Shown one piece after another: positions 1-11,392 of a DNA stretch of 33,431 bases. This stretch comes from Desulfosporosinus sp. Its GTDB lineage: Bacteria > Bacillota > Desulfitobacteriia > Desulfitobacteriales > Desulfitobacteriaceae. The notes below the pieces were generated by a model. The model was given only the letters and a program-made list of their open reading frames with translations. It ran no database searches and was not told the origin of the DNA. The stretch's first letter is position 1. Each line of letters starts with the position of its first letter. The stretch spans positions 1-33,431 of the forward strand of contig JARLHV010000132.1 of assembly GCA_031292055.1 (NCBI GenBank). Reading direction: 5' to 3'. The translations under genes were made by a program, and so were the position numbers.

Positions 1-24
1 CAAGTCATGATGCCTTGGATAGTT

Positions 25-86
25 TGCGTCAGACAAGGAGGCATGTGCCCCTCATAGCGGGGCTATTAGGGGCATATGCCGACGCA
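25..86. repeat. Large nested inverted repeat
   Basis: Nested arms are visible: TGCGTC (25-30) with GACGCA (81-86), GGCATGTGCCCCT (40-52) with AGGGGCATATGCC (68-80, one G-T pair), and a small ATAGC/GCTAT tip (about 54-66). It lies 50-110 bases beyond the stop of the MFS gene. There is no T-run on either side, so it is not a standard intrinsic terminator. It could be a structured RNA end or a palindromic repeat unit. Confidence 0.6.
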
Positions 87-138
87 GTATGACACAAAAT
101 AGACTGGCAGACTGACTAGTTATTTTCTTGAATGTGCC

Positions 139-1800
139 TTAATTCATAGACTCAGTCTTTTCGCCCCGCAAATATGATGCAATTGCTGCAATGATTGACA
201 ATACCGCTGAAATATAAAAAGCAATTCGCAAACTGGACATAACGGCAGGCGCAATCAATTGAGGGAAAAATACCTTACCTAGAATTAATTGCTGACTAGC
301 AGCTGGCAGCTGATGAAGGACAGTCGCCGGAAGTAATTGGGCCATGGGATTGTAGCCTAAGAAGGCGGCAAACAAAGCACCGGTTGGTGGTAAATTAGCA
401 ACCGTAAGGGATGCCGCAGCAGGTACTCCTGCATGAACTAGGCCTTGATACATAGTTGCCGGTAAATTTTGGCTTAGACCAATAATCAAAATAGTGAAAT
501 ATAACGTCATACTCAAAGCTGAGCCTGTATTCTGGAGGGTTGCGCGCATCCCTGCTGATGCTCCACGGTGCTCCGCCGGGACAGAATTCATTATGGCTGT
601 CGTATTAGGAGCCGCAAACATACCCATTCCCACACCTGACAGGAATAAAATAATGACAAAGGGCAGGTAGTTAAAGTTAGCTGGCAAACGGGTCAAAAGA
701 ATAAAAGCCAAAGTAGAGATCAGCATACCAACTGTAGAAAACCCCCGCGCACCGTAACGATCCGACAAATAACCGCTTATGGGGCCCATAAAAAAGAAAC
801 CGATCATCATGGGCAGCATATAAATTCCCGCCCACAAAGGAGTCTGTTCGAAACTATAACCGTGAAGAGGTAACCAAATCCCTTGTAGCCAAATGATCAG
901 CATAAATTGAAGCCCACCTCGCGCTATTGAAGACAAAAACAAACTAAGATTCCCCGCCGCAAAGGCTCTGATCTTAAACATGTCTAAATTAAACATGGGC
1001 ATCTTGGTGTGAAGCTCTATATAAACAAAAGCAACTAAGAGCACGATTCCTATGCTTAAACCAGCAATCACAAACGGATTGCCCCAGCCCATTTTCGCTT
1101 CTCCATAGGGCATGATTCCATAAGTGAGCGCCAAAAGCAGCGTCGTTAAACCAACGGCAAAGGTACCATTCCCCCACCAGTCAATTTTTTGCTTGCTCAC
1201 TATCGTACTGGTTTCTTTGAGTTTAAGATAAGCCCAAACTGTGCCTATCAAACCAACAGGAACACTAACCAGAAAAATAAGGCGCCAGTGAATATCGGCT
1301 AAAACGCCGCCCACAAGTAAACCAATTAAAGACCCACCGATGCCGAATATCTGGTTGATCCCCATGGCCATCCCTCTTTTGGAGGGAGGGAATGCATCCG
1401 TTATGATCGCTGTACTGTTAGAAAACAAGAATCCGGAGCCTACCCCTTGCAAAAGACGAAACAAGATTAACTCTATCGCTCCAGTCGTTCCTTTTCCAGG
1501 AGTCAAAGACAACAAGATCGAGGCGAAAGTAAAAATAGCAAAACCTAAATTGTATAAACGCACTCGCCCAAAGATATCGGATAATCGCCCAAAAGAAACC
1601 AAGAGCGTAGCTGTAACCACGGTATAACCCATCAATAGCCAGAGCAGGTATGATGTGCTACCAGGAGCCATCGGATTGATCTGAATCCCTCTGAAAATAG
1701 CTGGTAGCGAAATTAAAACGATATTTCCATCAAGCATAGCCATAAAAATACCCAGCGTTGTGTTTGATAAGGCTATCCATTTATAACGTGAACTTTCCAT
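139..1800 (-). CDS. DHA2-family MFS multidrug exporter (14 TMS type)
   Basis: Proton-driven efflux permease of the EmrB/QacA (DHA2) group, acting in the cytoplasmic membrane; substrate unknown. The protein opens with the family's first helix ([20 protein letters not shown]), including the D of the DHA2 TM1 signature, then the loop motif [13 protein letters not shown] (motif A) and a G-rich TM5 segment ([13 protein letters not shown]) that lacks the usual GP of antiporter motif C. About 14 hydrophobic segments fit the subfamily. A longer frame runs to 1881, but ATG 1800 has the ribosome site (AAGGAAAGGG, 8-base spacing) and gives 553 aa with a normal N-terminus, so I use it. No regulator is adjacent. 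Confident for family, not for substrate. Confidence 0.9.
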   Translation of the reverse strand: MESSRYKWIALSNTTLGIFMAMLDGNIVLISLPAIFRGIQINPMAPGSTSYLLWLLMGYTVVTATLLVSFGRLSDIFGRVRLYNLGFAIFTFASILLSLTPGKGTTGAIELILFRLLQGVGSGFLFSNSTAIITDAFPPSKRGMAMGINQIFGIGGSLIGLLVGGVLADIHWRLIFLVSVPVGLIGTVWAYLKLKETSTIVSKQKIDWWGNGTFAVGLTTLLLALTYGIMPYGEAKMGWGNPFVIAGLSIGIVLLVAFVYIELHTKMPMFNLDMFKIRAFAAGNLSLFLSSIARGGLQFMLIIWLQGIWLPLHGYSFEQTPLWAGIYMLPMMIGFFFMGPISGYLSDRYGARGFSTVGMLISTLAFILLTRLPANFNYLPFVIILFLSGVGMGMFAAPNTTAIMNSVPAEHRGASAGMRATLQNTGSALSMTLYFTILIIGLSQNLPATMYQGLVHAGVPAAASLTVANLPPTGALFAAFLGYNPMAQLLPATVLHQLPAASQQLILGKVFFPQLIAPAVMSSLRIAFYISAVLSIIAAIASYLRGEKTESMN

Positions 1801-1943
1801 GATCCATGCCCTTTCCTTGCAGGTTGCAGCTTTCATTCGTTTGAGACCATTATCTTCCAGAAAATAACCGTAGAGATGCATTCAAAACCTAGTTAAGTCC
1901 CGAAAAGATTAATTTAGAATAGATCCTCTAATAGGGCTAATGA

Positions 1944-3119
1944 CTAAGAATGCATGTACGTACGAGTTAAAGGCCAAGTATTGTTAACCCCCTTAGTAAA
2001 CAAGAACTGATGAAGATCGATATTACCGAAATGAAAAGAAGCAGCACAAGAGTTGAGATAGAGCCGCCACATTCGTATAAACGTTTCATCTTTTGTCTTC
2101 ATGGTTAATGGGAGGGTATCCTCAAAATTCCTAGCCCAGTGTTCCAAGGTTCGGGTATAGTGTTCACGAAGGCTCTCTAAATCAAGGAGGTAGAAACCAT
2201 TGGTGGCCATTAGCGAAACCAATTCTTGCACGGCCGGAATATATCCGCCAGGAAAAATGTACTTGTTGATCCAGCTATTTGTCCCCGACCCTTCATATCC
2301 TGTAATACAATGCAAGAGAGATGCTCCGCCTTCCTTCAATAGAGCTTTTACGGCGGAAAAGTAACCACTGAGATGTTCCTTCCCTACATGCTCAATCATC
2401 CCTACGCTTACCACTCTGTCAAAAGTTTTCCCCTTTAACTCTCGGTAGTCGATGAGCTGGACTTCAACCAAATCCTGCAAGCCCTCGTTTTCAATTCTTT
2501 CAACGGTCCTGGCATACTGCTCCGAACTGAGAGTAATACCGAGAGCTTTGACCTGATAATTCTTTGCTGCCGTAAGAATAAGTTCTCCCCACCCGCAGCC
2601 GATATCGAGTAGGGCCTGTCCGGGTTGTAAATTTAATTTACACAGGATATGTGCGACCTTGTTTTTTTGAGCCTGAAACAAGCTATCTTCGGGAGACTTA
2701 AAATAGGCACATGAATAGGTCATGGTTTTATCTAACCATAAACTATAGAAATCATTTCCGATGTCATAGTGAAATTGAACATTCTCTTTGCTTTTCCGAA
2801 TACTACTTGAAAAAATTTTAAACAATTTGTCGCAGGTGTTATTCTGTCCAAGAAAACTGTTTTGATTCTTATAGATGGATTCAATAACTTTTTGGACACT
2901 TCCCACAATATCAATCTTCTTTGACATATACCCTTCGCCAAAGGCCAACGATGGATCACTAATAATCTCCGCTTTAGCAATTGGCTCGTTGAAGTCAATC
3001 TGGAACTGAGGCATCCCCTCTCCATATTTAACAACTTCCCCATCCCAAAACTTCACTTCACATGGATCAGCGAACATGTTTTTCATAAGATTTCGGTAAA
3101 ACGCTTTGTCAATATCCAC
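1944..3119 (-). CDS. cfa: Cyclopropane-fatty-acyl-phospholipid synthase
   Basis: Transfers a methylene from S-adenosylmethionine to the double bond of unsaturated acyl chains in membrane phospholipids. The 391-aa protein has the family order: a short N-terminal lipid-binding part (about 1-110), the signature FHYDIGNDFYSLWLD followed by YSCAYF (the conserved Cys), the SAM-binding loop DIGCGWGE, MIEHVG (conserved Glu), LLHCITG (conserved His) and HYTRTLEHW (conserved Tyr). These match the bicarbonate and active-site residues known in E. coli Cfa. It is a single gene with 140 bases to the exporter downstream. The ribosome site at ATG 3119 is weak (GGGGG run, 6 bases upstream). Length is normal, nothing is broken. 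Confidence 0.93.
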   Translation of the reverse strand: MDIDKAFYRNLMKNMFADPCEVKFWDGEVVKYGEGMPQFQIDFNEPIAKAEIISDPSLAFGEGYMSKKIDIVGSVQKVIESIYKNQNSFLGQNNTCDKLFKIFSSSIRKSKENVQFHYDIGNDFYSLWLDKTMTYSCAYFKSPEDSLFQAQKNKVAHILCKLNLQPGQALLDIGCGWGELILTAAKNYQVKALGITLSSEQYARTVERIENEGLQDLVEVQLIDYRELKGKTFDRVVSVGMIEHVGKEHLSGYFSAVKALLKEGGASLLHCITGYEGSGTNSWINKYIFPGGYIPAVQELVSLMATNGFYLLDLESLREHYTRTLEHWARNFEDTLPLTMKTKDETFIRMWRLYLNSCAASFHFGNIDLHQFLFTKGVNNTWPLTRTYMHS

Positions 3120-3455
3120 TCTTATACCCCCATTATAAAGGATTGCCAGTTCCCTTTCATTAGATACTCCGGTGGTAAATAATGCAGATTATGAGCGCTG
3201 CCATTCCTGCCTCGCTCATAATTTCAGCCCATCCATGCATCGATTGGTCAATGGATGACGATCCGACATGATAAACACGTTTAACAAGTTTTATAGAAAA
3301 ATGTCTCCCTAGGGCTTTACTGAAAGAAAGAAAGAAAGAAAGAAAGGACGAATGACTGCTTCATAGAAAACAAGTTGTATTACGAAAGTATATAATCATA
3401 TTATGGAAGTCCTCTTCGATCCTGTCAAGTCGACAATAGGTTGAATCCTCATAGA
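3120..3455. other. Intergenic region with GAAA microsatellite
   Basis: This 336-base gap upstream of cfa and downstream of the aldo/keto reductase has no convincing ORF. It contains six tandem GAAA units (3322-3345) and a dyad ATCCAT/ATGGAT around 3230-3255. The cfa promoter should lie here, but I could not pick a clear -35/-10 pair. No intrinsic terminator for the reductase was found. Confidence 0.6.
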
Positions 3456-4598
3456 CTATTCAAATACTGCTTTTACATTTTTTAATTCCTCACGAATCGA
3501 GATACCTTGCGGACAATGAGTTTCACATAAGCCACACTCCACACAATTAGATGCTTTTTGCTCAGGAGCAAGCCAAATATTATAGGCTTCTTCTTTACCA
3601 AACATATGATAATTGTTGTACATAGAGAAACAGGTGGGGATATTTACTCCCTCAGGACAGGGCATACAATAACCACAGGCTGTACAATCGACTTTTATTT
3701 TATCCTTGAAAATTGCTTTAGCTTGACCGATAACTTCTATCTCCTTAACCGTTAGAGAATTTGACTCAGCTTCATTAGCTGAGCTTAAGTTTTCTATAAC
3801 TTGATCCATGGCGTTCATGCCACTTAATACTACTGACACTTCAGGATGATTCCAGACCCATCTTAAGGCCCAATCTGCTGATGCTCTCTTGACATTCGCT
3901 TGATCAAAAGCATTTTGCACATCCTCGGGAAGATTACCAGCAAGCTTGCCTCCTCTTAAGGGTTCCATAATAACAATGCCTAAGCCTTTTTGAGCTGCAT
4001 ATTCTAAGCCTTCAGTTCCCGCCTGAAACTTCTCATCTAAATAGTTATACTGGATCTGACAGAACGACCACTCATAATAATCAACTACTTCTTTAAACAA
4101 GCCGAGTTTGTCATGAAATGAAAATCCTGCGTATTTTATTCTTCCATCTTTTATAGCTTCATCTAAAAATTCAACAATGCCGGCCTCTTTTAACGTTGGC
4201 CATAGTTGTTCGTTAATAGCGTGTACTAAATAAAAATCTATGGACTTTGTCTCAAGTCGCTCTAACTGTTCATTTAAATAGTTATCCATATCTTCTCTTG
4301 TCTTTATGAGCCAGCTGGGAAGTTTTGTCGCTAATTTCACTTTTTCTCTGTAGCCATTTTTCAATGCTTTCGCCACAAAAGGCTCACTCTGTCCAGCTGA
4401 AGCCATGCCAGTCCCATGATAAGGGTAAGCCGTATCTATATAGTTCACCCCTTTATCAATAGCATAATGAACCAATTCTATTGCTAGTTTTTCATCGATC
4501 CTAGTAGGATCTCCACCCGGAAGAAGAGGAAGCCTCATACACCCAAACCCTAATACTGAAATCGTTTCATTGGTCTTGCCAAATTTCCTATAGAGCAT
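3456..4598 (-). CDS. Aldo/keto reductase with C-terminal 4Fe-4S domain
   Basis: An NAD(P)H-dependent oxidoreductase of the AKR superfamily fused to a ferredoxin-like tail. The barrel (about 1-290) shows the AKR tetrad: Asp and Tyr in NYIDTAYPYHG, Lys in KLATKLPSW, His in DFYLVHAIN. The tail carries CTACGYCMPCPEGVNIP and CVECGLCETHCPQGISI, two cysteine clusters for [4Fe-4S] centres. This architecture is common in anaerobes (COG1453-type); substrates are mostly undefined. ATG 4598 is preceded by GGAGGTAAGAAC, an excellent ribosome site. Monocistronic, transcribed away from the gltBD terminator upstream. Confidence 0.92.
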   Translation of the reverse strand: MLYRKFGKTNETISVLGFGCMRLPLLPGGDPTRIDEKLAIELVHYAIDKGVNYIDTAYPYHGTGMASAGQSEPFVAKALKNGYREKVKLATKLPSWLIKTREDMDNYLNEQLERLETKSIDFYLVHAINEQLWPTLKEAGIVEFLDEAIKDGRIKYAGFSFHDKLGLFKEVVDYYEWSFCQIQYNYLDEKFQAGTEGLEYAAQKGLGIVIMEPLRGGKLAGNLPEDVQNAFDQANVKRASADWALRWVWNHPEVSVVLSGMNAMDQVIENLSSANEAESNSLTVKEIEVIGQAKAIFKDKIKVDCTACGYCMPCPEGVNIPTCFSMYNNYHMFGKEEAYNIWLAPEQKASNCVECGLCETHCPQGISIREELKNVKAVFE

Positions 4599-4778
4599 GT
4601 TCTTACCTCCATTTACTATTTTACCATTTTACTAATGCCTTTCCGCGACGAAAACATTCCACATAATAGTACCCGTTACTAGCATTTCATTTAACCCCAC
4701 CAGTATCCCCACCTACTTCATGCTTTATAAGCTAGTTTTATTGTACGACTTTGAGTGTACTCTAAGTCAATAGCAAAA

Positions 4779-4815
4779 TAAAAAAATATCCCTCAAACTC
4801 AAAGTCTGAGGGATA
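4779..4815 (-). terminator. Intrinsic terminator of gltBD
   Basis: On the minus strand, TATCCCTCA (read as 4815-4807) and TGAGGGATA (4795-4787) form a 9-bp stem with an 11-base loop, followed by a run of T (A4781-4786 on the plus strand). It lies about 60 bases after the gltD stop codon. Confidence 0.85.
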
Positions 4816-4873
4816 ACATAGTTTATACTGAGTTTTTTTCAATTCCAAGCCCTTAATTGAGCAGAAAAGTCAG

Positions 4874-6358
4874 CTATTTAAGCACGCTTTTACCCATCAG
4901 ATATTTATCAACTTCCCTTGCAGCAAGCTTTCCTTCTTGGATAGCCCAAACAATGAGACTTTGTCCTCTTCTCATATCGCCTGCGGTGAACACTTTCTCC
5001 ACATTGGTCTCGAAAATCTCGTAATCTGCTTGCACATTGCTCCTGGAATCTCTCTCCAGCTTAAGCTCATTCGGAATTGTATCTTCCGGACCTAAAAATC
5101 CCATGGCCAGTAACACAAGGTCAGCTTGCCATACTTTTTCACTGCCCGGAACTTCTTGAGGAACCATTCTTCCTGAGGAGTTCTTAACCCAAGTAATTTC
5201 CATAGTGTGGACCGCCTTGACTTCACCTTTCTCATTCCCCACAATCTTTTTCGTGGAGATGAGGTAATTTCTCGGGTCCTTACCATAGAGACTAATGGCC
5301 TCTTCCTGGCCGTAATCCACATTAAGCTTCAGCGGCCATTCCGGCCACGGATTAGACTCTTCGCTTCTCTTTGCAGGTGGTTTAGGCATAATTTCAAACT
5401 GGCAGACACTTTCGCAACCATGCCGTATCGAGGTGGCAACACAGTCCGTCCCGGTATCCCCTCCACCCAGTATAATAACCTTCTTGCCCTTGGCGCTTAT
5501 ATAGTTGCCATCCTTAAGATTGGAATCCAAGAGGCTTTTGGTATTGGCCTTTAGGAAATCGACCGCAAAGTGAACCCCCTCAAGTTCTTTTCCAACAACA
5601 TCCAAGCCTCGCGCCTTAGTTGCACCTGCGCACAACACAACCGCATCATAGTGATCAACCAGTTCCTGAGCATGAATGTCCTGGCCTACCTCCGTATTGA
5701 GCAGAAAGTGGATTCCGGATGCCTTCATAAGTTCAAGGCGTCTTTCCACAAAACGTTTTTCGAGCTTCATGTTGGGAATGCCATACATCAACAACCCGCC
5801 AGCTCTGTCGTTTCTTTCGTAAACCGTCACATCATGTCCTACTGCATTTAAATAATAGGCTGCCGACATCCCTGCAGGACCTGAACCAACCACGGCAATC
5901 ATCTTTCCAGTAGCTTTGGCTTTTTTCGGTATAACCCAGCCTTCGGCAAATGCTTTCTCAATAATTTCATATTCAAGACTGGTAATTGTAACCGACTCCA
6001 TAATATAGCCTTCTGTACAGGAACCTTCACAGGGCGCAGGGCATACTCTTCCTGTAAATTCCGGGAATGGGTTCGTTCTAATCAGCCTTTTATAGGCGTC
6101 CTCCCATTGTCCCTTATAGACCAGCTCATTCCACTCAGGAATAAGATTGTGCACAGGACATCCTGCTGCCATGCCGTTTAACAGAACCCCGCCATTGCAA
6201 AAAGGAACTCCGCAGTTCATACATCTCGCACCCTGGGTTTTCACAACCTCAAGATCCTGGGGAAGCCTTAGTTCATTCCAATCTTTAATTCTTTCTTCTG
6301 GAGGTCGTTTCTTGGGATTGATTCTTTCATACTCTAAAAATCCAGTAGCTTTTCCCAT
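4874..6358 (-). CDS. gltD: Glutamate synthase (NADPH) small subunit
   Basis: Passes electrons from NADPH through FAD and Fe-S centres to GltB for reductive synthesis of glutamate from glutamine and 2-oxoglutarate. The N-terminal cysteine region (RCMNCGVPFC, AAGCPVHNLIPEWN, GRVCPAPCEGSC) fits the two low-potential clusters. VVGSGPAGMSAAYYL is the FAD-binding loop and ILGGGDTGTDC the NADPH-binding loop; the closing GDMRRGQSLIVWAI is typical of the family. A GTG at 6370 is in frame, but ATG 6358 has AAGGTGGGA at the right distance, giving 494 aa, the usual length. It follows gltB by about 60 bases and shares its transcript. Confidence 0.95.
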   Translation of the reverse strand: MGKATGFLEYERINPKKRPPEERIKDWNELRLPQDLEVVKTQGARCMNCGVPFCNGGVLLNGMAAGCPVHNLIPEWNELVYKGQWEDAYKRLIRTNPFPEFTGRVCPAPCEGSCTEGYIMESVTITSLEYEIIEKAFAEGWVIPKKAKATGKMIAVVGSGPAGMSAAYYLNAVGHDVTVYERNDRAGGLLMYGIPNMKLEKRFVERRLELMKASGIHFLLNTEVGQDIHAQELVDHYDAVVLCAGATKARGLDVVGKELEGVHFAVDFLKANTKSLLDSNLKDGNYISAKGKKVIILGGGDTGTDCVATSIRHGCESVCQFEIMPKPPAKRSEESNPWPEWPLKLNVDYGQEEAISLYGKDPRNYLISTKKIVGNEKGEVKAVHTMEITWVKNSSGRMVPQEVPGSEKVWQADLVLLAMGFLGPEDTIPNELKLERDSRSNVQADYEIFETNVEKVFTAGDMRRGQSLIVWAIQEGKLAAREVDKYLMGKSVLK

Positions 6359-6418
6359 TGTAAGTCCCACCTTAATTCTATAGTCCTAGGCAATCTTTGA
6401 CTTGTTATTTCATGTGCC

Positions 6419-9400
6419 TTAATTTTTAAGACTCTCTTCGAATGCGGCCATCAACGCTTCTTCACCGCTGAAACCCGCCTTGTAAGCTTTATCAATGTTT
6501 TCAAGCATACGTTTATAATCTTTAGGAATGACCTTGCGGAATCTCAACGAATAGCTTTTCCAGTCATTAAGAACCTTCTTGCCCAGTGGACTGCCAGTAT
6601 GCCCAACATGTTTTTCAATCATGACCTTGATTTCATTTAATTCTTCTTGAGATTCAATTTCTTCCAATAGCACCAAAGATTTGTTGCAGTATATTTCGTC
6701 AAAGTCCAGAATATAGGCTACGCCACCCGACATTCCTGCTGCGAAGTTTCTGCCTGTTTTACCCAGAATAACCGCTTTGCCACCTGTCATATACTCACAG
6801 CCATGGTCACCCACACCTTCAACAACCGCTTTAACTCCGCTATTCCTGACGCAAAACCGTTCCCCTGCGATACCGTTGATATAGGCTTCTCCTGAAGTTG
6901 CCCCGTAGAAGGCAACATTTCCGATCAAGATATTTTTCTCAGGTTCAAAGTCAGCCGTTTTCGGAGGATAAACCACAATTTTACCACCGGAAAGTCCTTT
7001 TCCTAAATAGTCGTTGGAATCCCCTTCCAGTTCAAGAGACATCCCTTGGGGAATAAATGCTCCAAAGCTTTGTCCGGCGGAGCCTACAAAAGTAAGTTTG
7101 ATGGTATCCTCAGGAAGTCCATTTATGCCGTATCGCTTCGAAATTTCGCTTCCGACGATTGTCCCAACAACCCTGTCGACATTATTAATTTTCAGTTTAG
7201 CCCTTATGGGTTTCTGGTTTTCAAGCGCCGGCTGGCACATCCTTAGCAGCTTTTTCATATCCAGTGATTTTTCCAGCATATGGTTCTGTGACTGGGTGTT
7301 GAATCGACTGACATCGGCGCCCGCATACGGTTGATAGAGAATCTGAGACAAATCGAGAGTCTTTGCCTTCCAGTGCTCAATCTTCTCTTTAGGTTTAATT
7401 CTATCGGTTCGTCCAACCATTTCACTGATTGTCCTAAAGCCCAGTTTAGCCATGATTTCACGTATTTCCTGCGCGACAAAACGCATGAAATTCACAACAT
7501 ACTCAGGTTTACCTGTAAAGTTTTTTCTTAGCGTTTGATTTTGAGTGGCTATCCCTACAGGACAGGTGTTAAGGTTACAAACCCTCATCATAACACAGCC
7601 TATGGCTATGAGCGGCGTTGTCGAAAAACCGAATTCCTCTGCTCCAAGCATGGCTGCAACAACAACATCTCTGCCGGTGAGCAGCTTGCCATCAGTTTCA
7701 ACAACCACCCTGTCTCTTAACTTATTGAGAACCAGAGTCTGATGCGTCTCGGCCAGCCCCAGCTCCCAGGGGAGGCCTGCATTCCTAATGCTTGTACTTG
7801 GGGACGCTCCTGTCCCTCCATCATAACCGCTGATCAGGATGACATCCGCTTTTCCTTTGGCTACCCCTGCTGCGATGGTCCCTACACCCACTTCGGAAAC
7901 GAGCTTAACACTAATTCGCGCATTTTGGTTGGCATTTTTCAGGTCATGAATGAGTTCAGCCAAATCTTCAATCGAATAAATATCATGATGCGGCGGTGGC
8001 GAAATAAGATCAACGCCTGGAGTAGAATGCCTTACTTTGGCAATTTCCGGGTAAACCTTTCGCCCTGGAAGCTGGCCACCTTCACCGGGTTTTGCTCCCT
8101 GAGCCATTTTTATCTGGATCTCTTTAGCATTCACTAAGTAGTTGCTGGTCACACCGAAACGTCCTGAAGCAACCTGCTTGATAGCACTGTTTTTACTGTC
8201 CCCGCCCGGCATAATTGTGAATCGTTCGGTATCCTCGCCACCTTCACCGGTGTTGCTCTTGCCGCCCAGCCTATTCATCGCGATCGCCATACATTCATGA
8301 GCTTCCTTGCTGATTGAGCCATAGGACATTGCTCCGGTCTTAAATGTTCTGACGATGGAATCCACCGATTCTACTTCTTCAAGTGGAATCGTATCCCCGA
8401 CATTGCATTTAAAATCGAGCAGATTCCTGAGGGTGCATAATTGTTCATTGACCTTTTTGGAGAACTTTTTATAGAGGGAGTAATCTCCTTCCCGACATGC
8501 TTTTTGAAGCATATAAATGGTCTCAGGATCGTAGAGATGGAGTTCTCCGTCATCTTTACACTGGAAGCATCCACCAACTTCCAAGGTGTCTGTGTAGGGA
8601 GAATTTTCAAGATAAGCACTTTCATGCCGCATCTGATTTTCTATGGCAATCTCTTCAAGTCCTATCCCTTCCACTCTTGAGGGAGTCTTGGTGAAATATT
8701 TGTCGATAAGATCCTTTTTAAGACCAACTGCCTCAAAAATTTGGGCTCCGTGGTAACTTCGCACGGTTGAAATACCCATTTTAGTGAGAACTTTAAGCAT
8801 ACCTTTTACCGAAGCCTTTATAAAGTTCTTTTTACCCTCTTCATAAGTTAGTCCGTCCAAGAATGCTTTTTCAGCAAGATCTTTAATGGTTTCATAGGCT
8901 AGATACGGGTTAATGGCTGTGACACCATACCCAATGAGGGCACAGAAATGGTGCACTTCCCTTGGTTCTCCTGATTCCAAAACAATTCCCAGGTTGGTCC
9001 TGATCTCTTTTCTAATCAGGTGTTGGTGAAGCCCTGAAGATGCCAAAAGTGCAGGGATGGCTGCAAGACTCTCATTGACGCCTCTGTCAGAAAGGATGAT
9101 AATATTAGCCCCCGCGTTGATCGCTTGATCAGCTTCTCTGAAAATCCTCTCCAATACTTTTTCCATCGACTTTGCCCCTTCTGAGGCTTTATAAAGGATG
9201 GATAACGTCACTGTTTTAAACTTGTCATTATTGAGATGCTTGATCGTATTCAGCTGTTCATTAGTCAGGATCGGATGCTCTAAAAAGATGCTGGCTGAAT
9301 TTCGTTGATCGGGATCCAACAGGTTTCCAGTATCCCCAAGGAGTATACTGCTGGATGTGATGAGCTCTTCTCTTATTCCATCGATCGGGGGGTTGGTGAC

Positions 9401-10981
9401 TTGGGCAAAAAGCTGCTTGAAGTAAAGGTACAGCATCTGAGGTTTCTCAGACAATACGGCGAGCGGCGAATCCATACCCATAGCTCCGATAGGATCAACA
9501 CCTTGGATCACCATCGGTTGAATTGTTTTCGTGATATCCTCAAACGTATAACCAAAGGCTTTCTGCTGCTTAATCAGATCCTCCGAAACTTTTTCTTCCT
9601 GCACTACTTTCCCAACCGGTATATCGTCAAGGTGAACAATATGCCGATCATTCCATTCTGCATAAGGATGTAGTATTGATACACTTTCCTTGAGCTCTTC
9701 ATCCGAGATGATTCTACCCGCTTCAGTATCGATCAGCAACATTTTGCCCGGTTCCAGCCGACCTTTATATTTAACGTTTTCAGGCTTGATGTCCAAGACT
9801 CCAACTTCTGAAGCCATGACAACCTTGTCATCTTTTGTGACATAATACCGAGAGGGTCGAAGTCCGTTTCTATCCAGGACTCCACCGATGACTACACCGT
9901 CAGAGAAAGCCATGGCCGCAGGACCATCCCAAGGCTCCATTAAATAGTCATGGAATCGGTAGAAATCCTTTTTCTCCTTCGACATCAACTCATTTTTTTC
10001 CCAAGGTTCAGGAATCATCATCATCACAGCATGGGGAAGAGACCTTCCCGTGAGATGAAGGAATTCAAGACTATTGTCGAACATCGCGGAGTCACTGCCT
10101 GACTCGTCAACAATCGGATATACTTTGGAGAGATCCTCAAAAAGCGGTGAATCAATACATTTCTGTCTCGCCTTCATCCAGTTGACATTCCCTCTAATGG
10201 TATTGATTTCGCCGTTGTGAACGATATATCGGTTGGGATGAGCTCTCTCCCAGCTTGGGAAAGTGTTGGTGCTGAACCTTGAATGGACCATAGCTAGCGC
10301 CGATGTAAAATCAAGATCTGCTAGGTCAAGATAAAAATTTCTAAGCTGTTCCGCAGTAAGCATGCCTTTATAAACGATGGTCTTGGAGGAAAGGCTGGAG
10401 ATATAGAATGTGCCTCCCTTGTCTTCACTCATCGGCACAATGACTTTTTCTGCTTTTTTTCTAATAATGTAAAGCTTTCTTTCAAAATCCATATCATCCG
10501 ATATATCGGCATTCTTTTCGATAAAAACTTGAATGAATCTGGGCATGGCCGCTATTGCCGTTTCGCCGATGGTTGTCTTATCGATTGGGACTTCTCTCCA
10601 GCCTAGGACCCTCTGCCCTTCTTCCTGAACGATTTTTTCGAAGGTTTCCATCTGCGTTTTTCTGAACTCATCATATCGATGGGCAAATACCATACCAACG
10701 CCGTAGCTGCCTTTGATGGGCAAGTCAAAACCCAATACATCACATTCTCTTTTGAAGAAAGCGTGAGGTATCTGGATCAGTATCCCTGCACCGTCACCTG
10801 TGTTTTCATCGGCTCCGCTTGCTCCTCTGTGGCTTAAGTTTTCCAGTACAGTTAATGCTTCATCTATAATGTCATGAGACTTTTCCCCTTTGATATTAAC
10901 AACAAATCCCATACCGCAAGCATCATGTTCTAAGGCTGGATCATAAAGACCCTGTTTCTTTGGTAAACCATAACTTTGCAT
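6419..10981 (-). CDS. gltB: Glutamate synthase (NADPH) large subunit
   Basis: Catalytic subunit for ammonia assimilation through glutamine. Domains in order: class-II glutamine amidotransferase (about 20-430), whose nucleophile is Cys in HDACGMGF after a short propeptide (residue 22 from this start); central domain; FMN/2-oxoglutarate synthase domain ([37 protein letters not shown]); the 3Fe-4S cysteines in [12 protein letters not shown]; and the C-terminal GXGXG beta-helix ([37 protein letters not shown]). About 1520 aa, full length. A TTG at 10990 lies nearer the AAAGGGTG ribosome site (4-5 bases) than ATG 10981 (13 bases), so the exact start is uncertain by three codons. First gene of gltBD. 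Confidence 0.96.
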   Translation of the reverse strand: MQSYGLPKKQGLYDPALEHDACGMGFVVNIKGEKSHDIIDEALTVLENLSHRGASGADENTGDGAGILIQIPHAFFKRECDVLGFDLPIKGSYGVGMVFAHRYDEFRKTQMETFEKIVQEEGQRVLGWREVPIDKTTIGETAIAAMPRFIQVFIEKNADISDDMDFERKLYIIRKKAEKVIVPMSEDKGGTFYISSLSSKTIVYKGMLTAEQLRNFYLDLADLDFTSALAMVHSRFSTNTFPSWERAHPNRYIVHNGEINTIRGNVNWMKARQKCIDSPLFEDLSKVYPIVDESGSDSAMFDNSLEFLHLTGRSLPHAVMMMIPEPWEKNELMSKEKKDFYRFHDYLMEPWDGPAAMAFSDGVVIGGVLDRNGLRPSRYYVTKDDKVVMASEVGVLDIKPENVKYKGRLEPGKMLLIDTEAGRIISDEELKESVSILHPYAEWNDRHIVHLDDIPVGKVVQEEKVSEDLIKQQKAFGYTFEDITKTIQPMVIQGVDPIGAMGMDSPLAVLSEKPQMLYLYFKQLFAQVTNPPIDGIREELITSSSILLGDTGNLLDPDQRNSASIFLEHPILTNEQLNTIKHLNNDKFKTVTLSILYKASEGAKSMEKVLERIFREADQAINAGANIIILSDRGVNESLAAIPALLASSGLHQHLIRKEIRTNLGIVLESGEPREVHHFCALIGYGVTAINPYLAYETIKDLAEKAFLDGLTYEEGKKNFIKASVKGMLKVLTKMGISTVRSYHGAQIFEAVGLKKDLIDKYFTKTPSRVEGIGLEEIAIENQMRHESAYLENSPYTDTLEVGGCFQCKDDGELHLYDPETIYMLQKACREGDYSLYKKFSKKVNEQLCTLRNLLDFKCNVGDTIPLEEVESVDSIVRTFKTGAMSYGSISKEAHECMAIAMNRLGGKSNTGEGGEDTERFTIMPGGDSKNSAIKQVASGRFGVTSNYLVNAKEIQIKMAQGAKPGEGGQLPGRKVYPEIAKVRHSTPGVDLISPPPHHDIYSIEDLAELIHDLKNANQNARISVKLVSEVGVGTIAAGVAKGKADVILISGYDGGTGASPSTSIRNAGLPWELGLAETHQTLVLNKLRDRVVVETDGKLLTGRDVVVAAMLGAEEFGFSTTPLIAIGCVMMRVCNLNTCPVGIATQNQTLRKNFTGKPEYVVNFMRFVAQEIREIMAKLGFRTISEMVGRTDRIKPKEKIEHWKAKTLDLSQILYQPYAGADVSRFNTQSQNHMLEKSLDMKKLLRMCQPALENQKPIRAKLKINNVDRVVGTIVGSEISKRYGINGLPEDTIKLTFVGSAGQSFGAFIPQGMSLELEGDSNDYLGKGLSGGKIVVYPPKTADFEPEKNILIGNVAFYGATSGEAYINGIAGERFCVRNSGVKAVVEGVGDHGCEYMTGGKAVILGKTGRNFAAGMSGGVAYILDFDEIYCNKSLVLLEEIESQEELNEIKVMIEKHVGHTGSPLGKKVLNDWKSYSLRFRKVIPKDYKRMLENIDKAYKAGFSGEEALMAAFEESLKN

Positions 10982-10990
10982 AATACACAA

Positions 10991-11300
10991 TACACACCCT
11001 TTAGTCTACAGTTTTCTATGATAAAAATTGTAACATAAATATTAAAATTGAATACCTTATTTATCAAAAATATAATGTATTATTTTTTACACCCCAAAAA
11101 CCTAATTTCCCTCTTATTTATAATTCATTTATCGACTTCCGTCAAGATAATCGTTGTGCATGGACATCATACTCTCATCTTCCGTTCATTTAGAAGGCCG
11201 TTACTTTCTTAATTAAAGTAATGGCCTTCTAAATATACTTAGTCCGCTAATAGCTATTATTTTAGGTTCCTTAGCACCTACCCTCTGACAACAGTTTACT
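10991..11300. other. Divergent intergenic region between gltB and tetR
   Basis: About 310 AT-rich bases without a credible ORF. It must contain the gltB promoter on the minus strand, for which I see no clear hexamer pair. It also contains the inverted repeat listed separately at 11191-11231. No T-box or riboswitch consensus was recognised. Confidence 0.5.
11191..11231. repeat. Imperfect inverted repeat, 17-bp arms
   Basis: TAGAAGGCCGTTACTTT and AAAGTAATGGCCTTCTA flank CTTAATT; the arms pair with one G-T. No T-run follows on either strand, so terminator function is doubtful. It sits between the divergent gltB and tetR and could be an operator or a small palindromic element. Confidence 0.6.
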
Positions 11301-11314
11301 ATGTGAACCAAGTA

Positions 11315-11343
11315 TTGACAGAAATAGTTGAAAGAAGTAACAT
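11315..11343 (+). promoter_or_regulatory. Probable sigma-A promoter of tetR
   Basis: A consensus TTGACA (11315-11320) is followed after 17 bases by TAACAT (11338-11343). Transcription would start near 11350, which leaves ATG 11393 as the first usable start of the regulator and excludes the in-frame upstream extension to 11303. Confidence 0.6.
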
Positions 11344-11392
11344 CATAAATAAATATTTATTCATTAATTACTTTGAAATATGGAGGTATGTT

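Noticed and set aside
3322..3345. Phase-variable tract controlling cfa
   Set aside because: The GAAA repeat lies about 200 bases upstream of cfa, outside any recognised promoter or coding frame, so no mechanism can be supported.
11303..11392. N-terminal extension of the TetR regulator
   Set aside because: The first 30 codons overlap the TTGACA promoter and have no ribosome site. The GGAGG before ATG 11393 gives the normal family N-terminus.
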